A DNA stretch of 64,000 nucleotides from Pseudomonas poae. GTDB lineage: Bacteria; Pseudomonadota; Gammaproteobacteria; Pseudomonadales; Pseudomonadaceae. The notes beneath the pieces were generated by a model. That model was not told the DNA's origin, made no database searches, and was given only the letters and a program-made list of their open reading frames with translations. The stretch is from the NCBI RefSeq assembly GCF_001439785.1, contig NZ_JYLI01000018.1, positions 1 to 64,000 on the forward strand, written 5' to 3'. The position numbers were made by a program, and so were the translations under genes. This document shows positions 17,917-25,944 of the stretch, piece by piece (position 1 is the first letter of the stretch; every line of letters begins with the position of its first letter).

Positions 17917-19907
17917 CAGAACACCCCCCGGTATTTGGCAATGGTCTTGAGCACTTTGGCCGGTACCTCGAATTTTCGTCGGTTGATAATGATGCCGTCC
18001 ACCTTGCCAAAGGCCGTATTGAGGATCGACAGCGCATGTTCCACCACCGGTACCGTGCTTTTCTGGGCCTCCACCACCAATGCGATCAGATCGGCCCGCC
18101 TGAGGCTGACAAAGGCATCGCGGTTATCCAGCAGCGCTGAGGCATCGAGCAGCACCACTTCTCCCGGCGAGGCCGTCCGCGCACCTCCGACGCGGACCGT
18201 GATGCCATTTTCCTGAAGCAGTTGTCGTAATTGCCCCACCACAAAACTCACCCCTTCGCCGTGGCGCGCCGAGGTCAGGCCGAGGGTCATGCCTTGCTCG
18301 GTTATGCGCTCGGGCTCAAGCAAACCATAGAGTCGATAGATGCTGGCATTGAATGCGTTGGTGCTCTGCGCGGTGCTGGTGTCCAGCTCCGGCAGGGTCG
18401 TCCACAACGGCAGGCCGAACTTGCGTTCCACCAGGCCCCCATCGTGGATGCGCTGGTCGAGCAGGTAGCACAGGTACACCACCAGCAGGCCGACGACGAT
18501 GGCGAACGGGATCGCCAGCGTCAGCATCACCAGCGTTTTCGGAAAGATGCGTCCCGGGTTCAGGGTGGCTTCTTCGATCACGGCGATGTTGCTGATCTGG
18601 CTGTTGTCCAGTTCACGGTCGATGCGCGATTTTTCCAGGTTGTCCACATACAGCGCGTAGTTGCGCTCGGTGGCGCTCAGCTCGCGGGACAGGCGCGTCA
18701 ACTCCGGTTCAATCTCCAGCGCCTGCTTGCGCTGGGCTTCCAGGTTGACCAGTTGTTTCTGCTGCTGAATCAGTTGGGTACGCAACGCCAGGTTATTGCT
18801 GGACTCATCCAGCAGCACCCGTTGCAAGTGAATTTCCAGGGTGTTCGGCGCGCGGTTCTCCGAGCTCTGCACGGTGTTGCTTTCAGCCGCCACCTGCACC
18901 TGCATGGCACGGATCGACGCGTCGAGGGCTTTGACCGGCGGCGCGTTATCGGTGTAGGTACGCATCATGTCGGCGCGTTCCAGCAACTTCTGGTTAAGCA
19001 GGCGGCGCAGATCCTGCTGCTGCGGATTGAGCGCAATCTGACGCACCGTGGTCACTTCCTTGGGCTGGCTCTTGAGCTGGGTGCGTGTGCTCTCGATGGC
19101 GCTGTCGGAGGAAGCGATCAGGCGGGTGGTGTTGAAGGTTTCGCCGCGCAGCACGTTGATGCGCTCGGACAGATCTTCCAGACGATCAGTGATGCTGGCC
19201 GCGCCGATTTCGTTCAAGTGCGTGAGGATCTGCTCCTTGTAGCTCTTGATCTCGGTGGCGCTGTTGGACACCTGGCCCTCATAGAATGCGTAGAGGCTTT
19301 TACGCCCCAGCGCCTGGGTGCGCTCGTTGATATAGATCTCGACCCAGCTCTTGACCACGGCCTGGGCAATCTGCGGGTCGCCCCACTTGAATGTGATGTC
19401 CATCACCGTGGAACCGGCGGCGTGGCTGACTTCGAAGCTTTGCTCCAGCCCTGCGGCCAGGCGCTCGACCGGGGTGGTTTTTTCAATCACGCCCAGGGAT
19501 TCGAACACTATGCGCACGGCGTCGGAGATCGCGCCGGTCGCATTTTTGACATGGTATTTGCCCAACTTCCAGATGCCCTCCGGCGGCGGCTGGTTGGCCA
19601 TCACTTCCAGGTAGCGCTCGGCGACCGCCCGCACAATCGGACGCCCCGTCAGCAGGCGCTCTTCGTCGACAATCGGGTCGCGCTGGGTGCTGGGCATCAC
19701 CAGCGCCTGACGGTTGCTGATCTCGATGGGCAGCGTCGAATCACGCCCCGGTTTCACCAGCAGGCGCGCGGTGGATTCATACTTGGCCGGCAGCAGGAAC
19801 GCCCCCAGCAGGATAATGACCAGCGCAGCGATGGCCGCCAGTTTGAACTCGTGGCGGAAGATGAAAAACAGGCGCAGAAGATCACGAAAAGAACGGATCT
19901 CGATCAT
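17916..19907 (-). CDS. pslE: Psl polysaccharide co-polymerase, Wzz/GumC type with degenerate kinase domain
   Basis: A 663-residue inner-membrane protein. The N-terminal membrane segment (LAAIAALVIILLGAFLLP) and a second near residue 455 bracket a large periplasmic coiled-coil region with a RIFPKT-type proline motif before the second membrane segment. The C-terminal cytoplasmic part is laid out like a bacterial tyrosine kinase P-loop domain, but the Walker A position reads SARHGEGVS with no Lys and there is no Tyr-rich tail, so it is unlikely to be an active kinase. Role: control of chain length and linkage to the outer-membrane channel PslD. It is 14 bases after pslD. Confidence 0.9.
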   Translation of the reverse strand: MIEIRSFRDLLRLFFIFRHEFKLAAIAALVIILLGAFLLPAKYESTARLLVKPGRDSTLPIEISNRQALVMPSTQRDPIVDEERLLTGRPIVRAVAERYLEVMANQPPPEGIWKLGKYHVKNATGAISDAVRIVFESLGVIEKTTPVERLAAGLEQSFEVSHAAGSTVMDITFKWGDPQIAQAVVKSWVEIYINERTQALGRKSLYAFYEGQVSNSATEIKSYKEQILTHLNEIGAASITDRLEDLSERINVLRGETFNTTRLIASSDSAIESTRTQLKSQPKEVTTVRQIALNPQQQDLRRLLNQKLLERADMMRTYTDNAPPVKALDASIRAMQVQVAAESNTVQSSENRAPNTLEIHLQRVLLDESSNNLALRTQLIQQQKQLVNLEAQRKQALEIEPELTRLSRELSATERNYALYVDNLEKSRIDRELDNSQISNIAVIEEATLNPGRIFPKTLVMLTLAIPFAIVVGLLVVYLCYLLDQRIHDGGLVERKFGLPLWTTLPELDTSTAQSTNAFNASIYRLYGLLEPERITEQGMTLGLTSARHGEGVSFVVGQLRQLLQENGITVRVGGARTASPGEVVLLDASALLDNRDAFVSLRRADLIALVVEAQKSTVPVVEHALSILNTAFGKVDGIIINRRKFEVPAKVLKTIAKYRGVF

Positions 19908-19921
19908 GGGATGTCGCTCCT

Positions 19922-20701
19922 TTAGTTGGTGCCGCCGCTGGTTCGGGAGTAGTTGTAGCCAACCCCGATGGACTTGGTGAACGGAATCAGCTGGTTCAAG
20001 TAGGTGTCCACTCCCTGGATACGCTCGCCCACGTTGGATTTGGGTACGAACACCACGTCACCGCGTTGCAGTCGCACCGGTTTGCGGCCGTTGGGGCCGG
20101 TCTTGAGGTATTGGCTGAAGTCCAGGAAGTAGGCGCGGTAGGTGCCCTCGGCATCTTCGCGCAGCAACGCAACCATGCTTGCGTTGCCCGCGGGGTTCAC
20201 GCCGCCGGCGCCTACAATCGCCTGCTCAAGCGTGTTGGCGATACCGATCTGCACCGAGGTCGGGTTATTCACCGCGCCGCCGACGATCACCGAGTTGCTC
20301 GGTGCCTGGTTGATATTCACCGTCACCCGCGGTTCGCGGTAGACCGGGGCCAGCTTGTTGCTCAATTCGGCCGCCAGCTCCGAGGGCTGTCGCCCCGCGA
20401 CCTGCAGCGGACCCAGGAACGGATAGTTGATCTTGCCGTCGGTCTGCACCGTGTACAGCGTCAGCTCGTAGATGGTGCTGACGTTGAACGCCGACAGCGT
20501 CGGCATCTCGCCCGCATCGCGCACGATACGCAACTGGTCACCGACGCGGATGCGCTCCACCGCCGGTGGCAATTGGGCCAACTGGTCGAGGGCGCGTTTG
20601 CCTTCCTCCACCGCCTGGTCATGCGGCGCAACAATACGGGCCGGTGTGTTGCACGCGGCCAGGGCGAGCATCGCCACAACAAGCAAGATTCGTTTCATCA
20701 T
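19922..20701 (-). CDS. pslD: Psl outer-membrane export lipoprotein (Poly_export/SLBB)
   Basis: Export channel lipoprotein of about 259 residues. I start at 20701 (MMKRILLVVAM) because AGGAAG lies at proper spacing; the longer frame would run into pslC. The lipobox is LALAAC, with the Cys about 16 residues in. The Poly_export domain shows RIRVGDQLRIV and DGKINYPFLGPLQVAGRQPSELA, followed by an SLBB-like segment (VIVGGAVNNPTSVQIG). It is shorter than Wza, as expected of PslD proteins, lacking a long C-terminal helix. It pairs functionally with PslE. Confidence 0.92.
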   Translation of the reverse strand: MMKRILLVVAMLALAACNTPARIVAPHDQAVEEGKRALDQLAQLPPAVERIRVGDQLRIVRDAGEMPTLSAFNVSTIYELTLYTVQTDGKINYPFLGPLQVAGRQPSELAAELSNKLAPVYREPRVTVNINQAPSNSVIVGGAVNNPTSVQIGIANTLEQAIVGAGGVNPAGNASMVALLREDAEGTYRAYFLDFSQYLKTGPNGRKPVRLQRGDVVFVPKSNVGERIQGVDTYLNQLIPFTKSIGVGYNYSRTSGGTN

Positions 20702-20727
20702 AGGTGACTTCCTGTAGGTCATGATGC

Positions 20728-21639
20728 TCACTTCCAATAGCCGGGGAACATGCTGATGCGACGCTTGAGGGCAATGGGGAGGCGGCGCTCCAGGTGGCCC
20801 AGGCGATAACCGAGCAACTTGAACGCACTGCGCACCAGCACTTCCGGTATGCGGTGCACTGCACCGGCCTTGCGCAGCGCCGCCAACTCTGCCAGCACGT
20901 AACGTTTACCTTCACCGCCAGCATCGCCAAAGGCCTGGCGGATCCAAGGTTCGCGACCGTAGAACACGCCAATGTCGAAGTAGCGGTGAAATTCATCCAT
21001 GACACGGTAATCGTGGGAGTGGTACACCCGCGCCGAGGCGGCGTAGCGCACCTTGTAGCCGTCGAGCAGCATCCGCGCGGCGACGTAGGCGTCCTCGCTG
21101 CCGATGACATCGGCGGGGAAGCCACCCACGGCGTGCAATGCGCTGCGCCGGTACACCGAAAACGAATCGGAACTGAAGCAGGTCTTGATCCCCAGTTGCG
21201 GGGCGTCGGCCAGGCTTTTGCTGCGGCTTTGGGCCGGGTAGTTGAAATGCCGCGACTGCGCGCCTAGTACGCCGGCGTCCGGGTGCGGCAATTGGCGACC
21301 GTAGGCCACGCCGTTGAGCGGGTCCTGCTGCAGCTCTTCGAGCAGGTGGGCGAACGTCTCGGGGTCGGCGGGAATTGCGTCCTGGGTCATCACGATCAGG
21401 GCGTCGCCGCTCACCTGTTCGCTGGCCCAGCGCCGCGTGCCGCCGTGGTTGAAATCGCGGGCGTCGATCACCTCGACCCGGGCGCCGAACTCGCGAAAGC
21501 GCGTCACCGTGTCATCGCTGGAGGCGCTGTCCACCACCAGCATCTCGTCCGGTTGCAGGGTCTGCATCTTCAGCGCAGGCAACAGCCGCGCCAGATGGCC
21601 GGCGGCGTTGCGGGTGGGGATGATCAGCGAGGTGCGCAT
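20728..21639 (-). CDS. pslC: Psl glycosyltransferase family 2
   Basis: A 303-residue GT-A enzyme beginning TSLIIPTRNAAGHLARLL. The nucleotide site is VVDSASSDDT, the metal-binding region is ALIVMTQDAIPA (a QDA in place of the common DDD), and GSEDAYVAARMLLDGY supplies the catalytic ED. Rhamnosyltransferase-like enzymes share this layout. It overlaps nothing but lies one base from the pslB stop and 26 from pslD. Sugar donor unknown. Confidence 0.9.
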   Translation of the reverse strand: MRTSLIIPTRNAAGHLARLLPALKMQTLQPDEMLVVDSASSDDTVTRFREFGARVEVIDARDFNHGGTRRWASEQVSGDALIVMTQDAIPADPETFAHLLEELQQDPLNGVAYGRQLPHPDAGVLGAQSRHFNYPAQSRSKSLADAPQLGIKTCFSSDSFSVYRRSALHAVGGFPADVIGSEDAYVAARMLLDGYKVRYAASARVYHSHDYRVMDEFHRYFDIGVFYGREPWIRQAFGDAGGEGKRYVLAELAALRKAGAVHRIPEVLVRSAFKLLGYRLGHLERRLPIALKRRISMFPGYWK

Positions 21640-21640
21640 G

Positions 21641-23104
21641 TCACTTCTTCACGTCGGCAGGCGCGCGCCCGTAGATGTCGTCAAAGCGCACGATATCGTC
21701 CTCGCCCAGGTACTCGCCGCTCTGCACCTCGATCATCACCAGGTCGATGATGCCGGGGTTGGTCAGACGATGCTTGTGCCCGGCGGGAATGTAAGTGGAC
21801 TCGTTGGCGTTGATCAGAAATTCGCGCTCGCCATTGGTGATCTGCGCGGCGCCGCTGACCACCACCCAGTGTTCGCTGCGGTGGTGGTGCATCTGCAACG
21901 ACAACGACGCCAGGGGCTTGACCACGATGCGCTTGATCTTGAACCGGCTGCTTTCCTCCAGCACGGTGTAGGTGCCCCAAGGCCGGGTAACGGTGCGGTG
22001 CAGGCTGTACGCCGGATGGTTCTGGCGCTTGAGTTCGGCGACGATGTAGCGCACATCCTGGCTGCGGTGAGCGTCGGCAATCAGCAGGGCATCAGGGGTG
22101 TCGACGATGATCAGGTCGCGCACGCCCACGGCGCCAAGCACGCGTTTGGGAGAGTCGATGTAGCAGTTGTGCACGTCATGCAAAATGGCTTCGCCGTTGA
22201 CCTGATTGCCATGGGCATCGCTCGGCGTGAGCTGGCGCAGCGCTTCCCACGAGCCGATGTCACTCCAGCCGATATCGCAGGGCACCACGGCCACCTGCGT
22301 GGACTTCTCCATCAGCGCCACGTCGATGGACACGTCCGGCGCGCTGCCGAAGGCCTCCGAATCCAGTTCACGCTGGCGCGAGGTTTTGTTCTGCAGGTGC
22401 TGGCTGTGTTCCAGGGCGGCGCGGGCCGCCTGCAGTACCTCGGGCGCGTAAGTGGTCAGTTCGTCCACCAGGGTTTTGGCCTTGAAGCAGAACATGCCGG
22501 CGTTCCACAAATGCTTGCCGCCGTCGAGGTAGGCTTGCGCGGTGGCCAGGTCCGGTTTCTCGACAAAGCGCTGCACGCGGTTGCCGGTGCTCAGCGCCTC
22601 GCCTTTTTCGATATAGCCAAAGCCGGTTTCCGGGTGGTCGGGCTGGATGCCGAAGGTCACCAGAAAGCCGGCTTCGGCCAGGTTGCGGGCCTGAGTCACG
22701 GCGGCGGCGAACGCGGTCTCGTTGTGGATCAAGTGGTCGGCGGGCATTACCAGCAGTTGTGCGTCGTCGCCAAAATGTTCCTGCACATGCAGCGCCGCGA
22801 CGGCAATGGCGGCGGCTGTGTTGCGACCGAATGGCTCCAGCAGCAGGTCCAGGGGCAGGCGTGACGGGTTGACCAACCGGTAGTCATCGAGGGTGCGAAA
22901 CAGCATCTCGCGGTTGGTCACCGTCAGCACGCTCTCCACACCGGGCAGGCGCGCGGCACGCTGGAAGGTTTTCTGCAACAGGCTCTGGCCATCACGCATG
23001 CGCATGAACGGCTTGGGCATGTTCTGGCGTGACACCGGCCACAGCCGCGTGCCCGACCCACCGGAAATGATGCAGGGAATTAATCCGTTGAGGGTATTCA
23101 TCAA
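21641..23104 (-). CDS. pslB: Bifunctional mannose-6-P isomerase / GDP-mannose pyrophosphorylase
   Basis: A 487-residue type II PMI-GMP enzyme supplying GDP-mannose for Psl. The N-terminal pyrophosphorylase signature is GGSGTRLWPVSRQNMPKPF, with FVEKPD mid-domain. The C-terminal PMI cupin has RPWGTYTVLEES and QMHHHRSEHWVVVSG, carrying the metal-binding histidines. Its start codon overlaps the pslA stop (ATGA). A homologous enzyme for alginate (AlgA) is normally encoded elsewhere in such genomes; here the psl position decides the name. Confidence 0.94.
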   Translation of the reverse strand: MMNTLNGLIPCIISGGSGTRLWPVSRQNMPKPFMRMRDGQSLLQKTFQRAARLPGVESVLTVTNREMLFRTLDDYRLVNPSRLPLDLLLEPFGRNTAAAIAVAALHVQEHFGDDAQLLVMPADHLIHNETAFAAAVTQARNLAEAGFLVTFGIQPDHPETGFGYIEKGEALSTGNRVQRFVEKPDLATAQAYLDGGKHLWNAGMFCFKAKTLVDELTTYAPEVLQAARAALEHSQHLQNKTSRQRELDSEAFGSAPDVSIDVALMEKSTQVAVVPCDIGWSDIGSWEALRQLTPSDAHGNQVNGEAILHDVHNCYIDSPKRVLGAVGVRDLIIVDTPDALLIADAHRSQDVRYIVAELKRQNHPAYSLHRTVTRPWGTYTVLEESSRFKIKRIVVKPLASLSLQMHHHRSEHWVVVSGAAQITNGEREFLINANESTYIPAGHKHRLTNPGIIDLVMIEVQSGEYLGEDDIVRFDDIYGRAPADVKK

Positions 23105-24540
23105 TAGACTTCCTTGGTGGATAGAACGGCGGGAACCGTCATGAAGACGATGTACAAGTCAAACCACACCGACCACTTGGAGATGTATTCCAGGTCGTAC
23201 TCGACACGTTTCTGGATCTTGAACAGAGTGTCGGTTTCACCCCGGTAACCATTGATCTGCGCCCAGCCGGTAATGCCCGGCTTGACCCGGTGCCTTGAGC
23301 TGTACTCGCTGACCGCCACCTCGAAGGGCACGCCGGCAGCCTTGGTGGCAGTGGCGTGCGGGCGCGGGCCGACCATTGACATGTTGCCCAGCAGCACGTT
23401 GAACAGCTGCGGCAGCTCATCGATGCTGGTCTTGCGGATGATGCGCCCGACGCGGGTAATGCGCGGGTCGTGCCGGGTGGTTTGTTGCTGCGCGGTGAAA
23501 TCGCTCTGGTCGGTGTACATCGAGCGAAACTTGAACACCCGTATTTCATTGTCGTTGTAGCCAAAGCGGTTCTGGCGAAACAACACCGGGCCCCTAGAGT
23601 CGAGTTTGATGGCGATGGCCGTGATGATCATCACAGGCGACAGCGCCACCAGCGCCAGGCTCGCCAGCAAACAATCCTCAAGACGTTTGATCACCGGCGA
23701 CCAGCCGCGCAGCGGTAACTGCGACGTGTTGAACATCAGGATGCCGCCCACGTCGGTGATCTTGCTATGGCCGTAGCGCAGCGCGGCCATGTCCGGCACC
23801 AGCATCACGTTTACCGACAACTGTCGCAGACGATTGACCAACCCATGGATGCGCTGCTCCGCAGCCCAGGGCAGGCAGATCATCACCTGGTTGACCTGCT
23901 CGGCGCGGATGAGCTTTTCCAGGTCGCGGGTGTTACCCAGCAACGGCAGATTGCTCAACTCCTTGGGGATCCGCTCGGTGCGATCATCAATGAAGCCGAT
24001 CAGACCGGAGCGGATATCGCCGTTGCGTTGCAGATGGTCGGCAACGTGCACGGCGGTGTCGGTAAACCCAAGGATCACCGTGCGCTGCAGGTACTTACCC
24101 TTGCGCATCAAACTGCTGTAAAGGCGCAGCATCAACAAACGTTCGAGACAAAACAGCCCAAGGCTGGCGAAGTACCAGGTCAACAGGTTACGTGGCGTCA
24201 ATTGTGGAAAAAATTGCAATATCTGATACATGAACAGCAGGATGCAGAAGGCGGCTGACCAGGCCTTGACCTTGGTTTTCAAGCGGAGACGGTTGCTGAA
24301 CAATTCCTCCGAATAAATGCCCAATGCCTGAAACAAAATGATGGTCAGAAACGCAAAAAATACGAGCAGACCAAGGAAGTGCGAACGCATCTCTGGGTTC
24401 ATCGGATCGATGAAAAAAACCAGTACCAGCGGGGGTAATATCGCACTTAAACCATGGATGAATTTGACAAAAACAACAAAAAACTCAACAAAACCGGCAC
24501 GCGTTAAAAACAAGCTATCGACTGATGACTTTTCTCGCAT
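23101..24540 (-). CDS. pslA: Undecaprenyl-phosphate sugar transferase, first gene of psl
   Basis: Initiating polyprenyl glycosylphosphotransferase, WcaJ-like, 479 residues. The start at 24540 (MREKSSVDSLF) has GAGGG 9 bases upstream; an upstream ATG at 24564 lacks one. Four N-terminal membrane helices precede a Rossmann-like domain (RTVILGFTDTAVHVADHL), a fifth helix, then the conserved catalytic domain with VFKFRSMY, RVGRIIRKTSIDELPQLFNVL and GNMSMVGPRP. It loads the first sugar phosphate onto undecaprenyl phosphate. Length and order match PslA. Its ribosome site coincides with an RsmA-type motif (separate entry). Confidence 0.94.
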   Translation of the reverse strand: MREKSSVDSLFLTRAGFVEFFVVFVKFIHGLSAILPPLVLVFFIDPMNPEMRSHFLGLLVFFAFLTIILFQALGIYSEELFSNRLRLKTKVKAWSAAFCILLFMYQILQFFPQLTPRNLLTWYFASLGLFCLERLLMLRLYSSLMRKGKYLQRTVILGFTDTAVHVADHLQRNGDIRSGLIGFIDDRTERIPKELSNLPLLGNTRDLEKLIRAEQVNQVMICLPWAAEQRIHGLVNRLRQLSVNVMLVPDMAALRYGHSKITDVGGILMFNTSQLPLRGWSPVIKRLEDCLLASLALVALSPVMIITAIAIKLDSRGPVLFRQNRFGYNDNEIRVFKFRSMYTDQSDFTAQQQTTRHDPRITRVGRIIRKTSIDELPQLFNVLLGNMSMVGPRPHATATKAAGVPFEVAVSEYSSRHRVKPGITGWAQINGYRGETDTLFKIQKRVEYDLEYISKWSVWFDLYIVFMTVPAVLSTKEVY

Positions 24541-24543
24541 AAA

Positions 24544-24566
24544 ACATCCCTCATTGCACTCCATGC
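24544..24566 (-). promoter_or_regulatory. Putative RsmA/CsrA binding sites on the pslA leader
   Basis: On the minus strand the pslA ribosome site reads AGGGATGT, an exact match to the ARGGATGT core of the CsrA/RsmA consensus, ending 3 bases before the start codon. Twelve bases further upstream is GCATGGAGTGC, a 4-bp stem (one G-T) exposing GGA in its loop, the second usual presentation. Binding here would block ribosomes. RsmA is known to repress psl translation in P. aeruginosa; extension to this strain is inference. Confidence 0.6.
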
Positions 24567-25069
24567 GCTTTAGCCGGTATGCGTTAGTAGTGCATTAAAC
24601 TCGGCTACGCTGGATAAATCGCAACTAATCAATCCAAATGCAACAAATCCATTTGAAGGGACCTTGCGGGGCAGTGGCTAAAGGAAGTGTTCCTCATGGT
24701 TGCTTAGTCAACGAATTGACGATGGTGCGGATGCAGCGTTCTAAAGGTGTTAAGCAAGGTTTTCTGAGGCATTTTATTGACATTCCTTGTCCAGATACTT
24801 GGTTAGAGGAGGGTGTGTTTTTGAGTGTAGGAACAAAAGTGAAATTTTTCCTGCTCAACAGCGAAGGTTTTTCAAAAGGCGGTGGGAAAGGGGGACAGGG
24901 ACAAGGTCGAAGTTACGACTAAGTGCCGTGGCTGCGGGGTTTTAATGGCGTGGAAGTTGTCTTTTTAACTTCAAAAATAAATGAAAAAAAGTTATTTGAA
25001 GGACGATAGCGACCAGTTTGAAGAGTGGTGCTTGTTCCCGACGGGGCGGGGCATCACTCGGTAAGAAAT
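24567..25069. other. AT-rich psl upstream region without a credible gene
   Basis: About 500 bases between the pslA leader and a REP doublet, clearly richer in A/T than its surroundings. It should contain the psl promoter on the minus strand, but I cannot place a convincing -35/-10 pair. A 94-codon frame on the plus strand lacks a ribosome site and recognisable domains. Candidate binding sites for psl regulators known elsewhere (FleQ, AmrZ, RpoS-type promoter) could not be identified with confidence. Confidence 0.5.
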
Positions 25070-25157
25070 GGGGAGCGGGCTTGCTCGCGAAAGCGCTGTG
25101 CCAGTCACCGGATTCAGCGAATGCCACACCACCTTCGCGAGCAAGCCCGCTCCTACA
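25070..25157. repeat. REP doublet (REPIN)
   Basis: Inverted pair: GGGAGCGGGCTTGCTCGCGA at the left and TCGCGAGCAAGCCCGCTCC at the right, about 45 bases apart. It lies 14 bases past the end of the isonitrile hydratase gene on the side of its terminator. Confidence 0.88.
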
Positions 25158-25171
25158 TGGATCCTGCGATG

Positions 25172-25852
25172 TCAGCCTAATCGCGCGGCGGCGCGTGCGG
25201 TGATTTCACCCCGCACTCTGCGTGACTCGGCGGTGCGCTTGCGGGCTTCGTCCAGCACCTGCTGCGGCGCAGTGTCCGGGCGCCCGGCGTCGAAGGGTGG
25301 CGCGGGCGCGTATTCGATCTGTAACTGCACCAGTTGCGCTGCCGCTTCGCTGTACAGCTCCGCTGCCAGCACCAGCGCAAAGTCGATCCCCGCAGTAATG
25401 CCGCCGCCGGTGAAGAGGTTGCCGTCGCGCACCACGCGTTCCTGTACCGGGATTGCCCCGAGCGGGGCGAGCATGTCGTGGTAGGCCCAATGGGTGGTGG
25501 CCTTGCGACCGCGCAGCAAACCCGCTGCGCCGAGTACCAGCGAGCCGGTGCACACCGAGGTGACGTAACGCGCGGTGAGGGACTGGGCCTTGAGGAAGTC
25601 GAGGGTGTCGACATCTTCCATCAGCGCACCGACGCCGGCCCCGCCGGGTACGCAGAGCACATCCAGGTTGGGGCAGTCGGCGTAGGTCATGGTCGGTGTG
25701 AACACCAGGCCAGTGCTGGAGGTGGCCGGTGCGAGGTCCTTCCACACCAGATGTAATTTCACCTCCGGCAGCGAGCCCAGCACGTCGTAAGGCCCCGTGA
25801 GGTCCAGTTGTTGAATGCCGGGGAACAGCAGGAAACCGATCTGCAAGGTCAT
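25172..25852 (-). CDS. inhA: Isonitrile hydratase (DJ-1/PfpI family)
   Basis: A 226-residue DJ-1/PfpI enzyme that hydrates isonitriles to N-substituted formamides. I use the ATG at 25852 (MTLQIGFLLFPGIQQLDLTGPYDVL); the 30-residue upstream extension overlaps the regulatory gap. The nucleophile Cys101 sits in the elbow SVCTGS, and the position equals that known for Pseudomonas InhA. THWAYHDML and GNLFTGGGITAGIDFAL complete the family pattern. It is divergent from a GlxA-type regulator, with a palindrome in between. Confidence 0.85.
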   Translation of the reverse strand: MTLQIGFLLFPGIQQLDLTGPYDVLGSLPEVKLHLVWKDLAPATSSTGLVFTPTMTYADCPNLDVLCVPGGAGVGALMEDVDTLDFLKAQSLTARYVTSVCTGSLVLGAAGLLRGRKATTHWAYHDMLAPLGAIPVQERVVRDGNLFTGGGITAGIDFALVLAAELYSEAAAQLVQLQIEYAPAPPFDAGRPDTAPQQVLDEARKRTAESRRVRGEITARAAARLG

Positions 25853-25906
25853 GAATGAAACTCCGCTCTGAAGAAGTAGACGACTGCACTGTAGAAGCCT
25901 AGGCTC

Positions 25907-25920
25907 TGGCGTATACGCCA
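25907..25920. promoter_or_regulatory. 14-bp palindrome in the inhA/regulator gap
   Basis: TGGCGTATACGCCA is a perfect palindrome, 54 bases upstream of inhA and 24 bases upstream of the divergent regulator start. The position suits an operator serving both genes. The binding protein is not known; the adjacent AraC-type regulator is the obvious candidate, although AraC proteins more often use direct repeats. Confidence 0.45.
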
Positions 25921-25944
25921 TTGAACCCACAAATCGCGCCAATC

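Noticed and set aside
18231..19925. 564-codon open frame antisense to pslE
   Set aside because: A shadow frame of high-GC coding DNA, rich in His/Gln/Arg with no domain; pslE is supported by family motifs. The same reasoning removes long antisense frames over pslK, pslJ, pslL and codA.
24638..24922. 94-codon open frame upstream of pslA on the plus strand
   Set aside because: No ribosome site, no domain, unusual composition (several Gly/Lys runs), and it lies in the expected psl promoter region.
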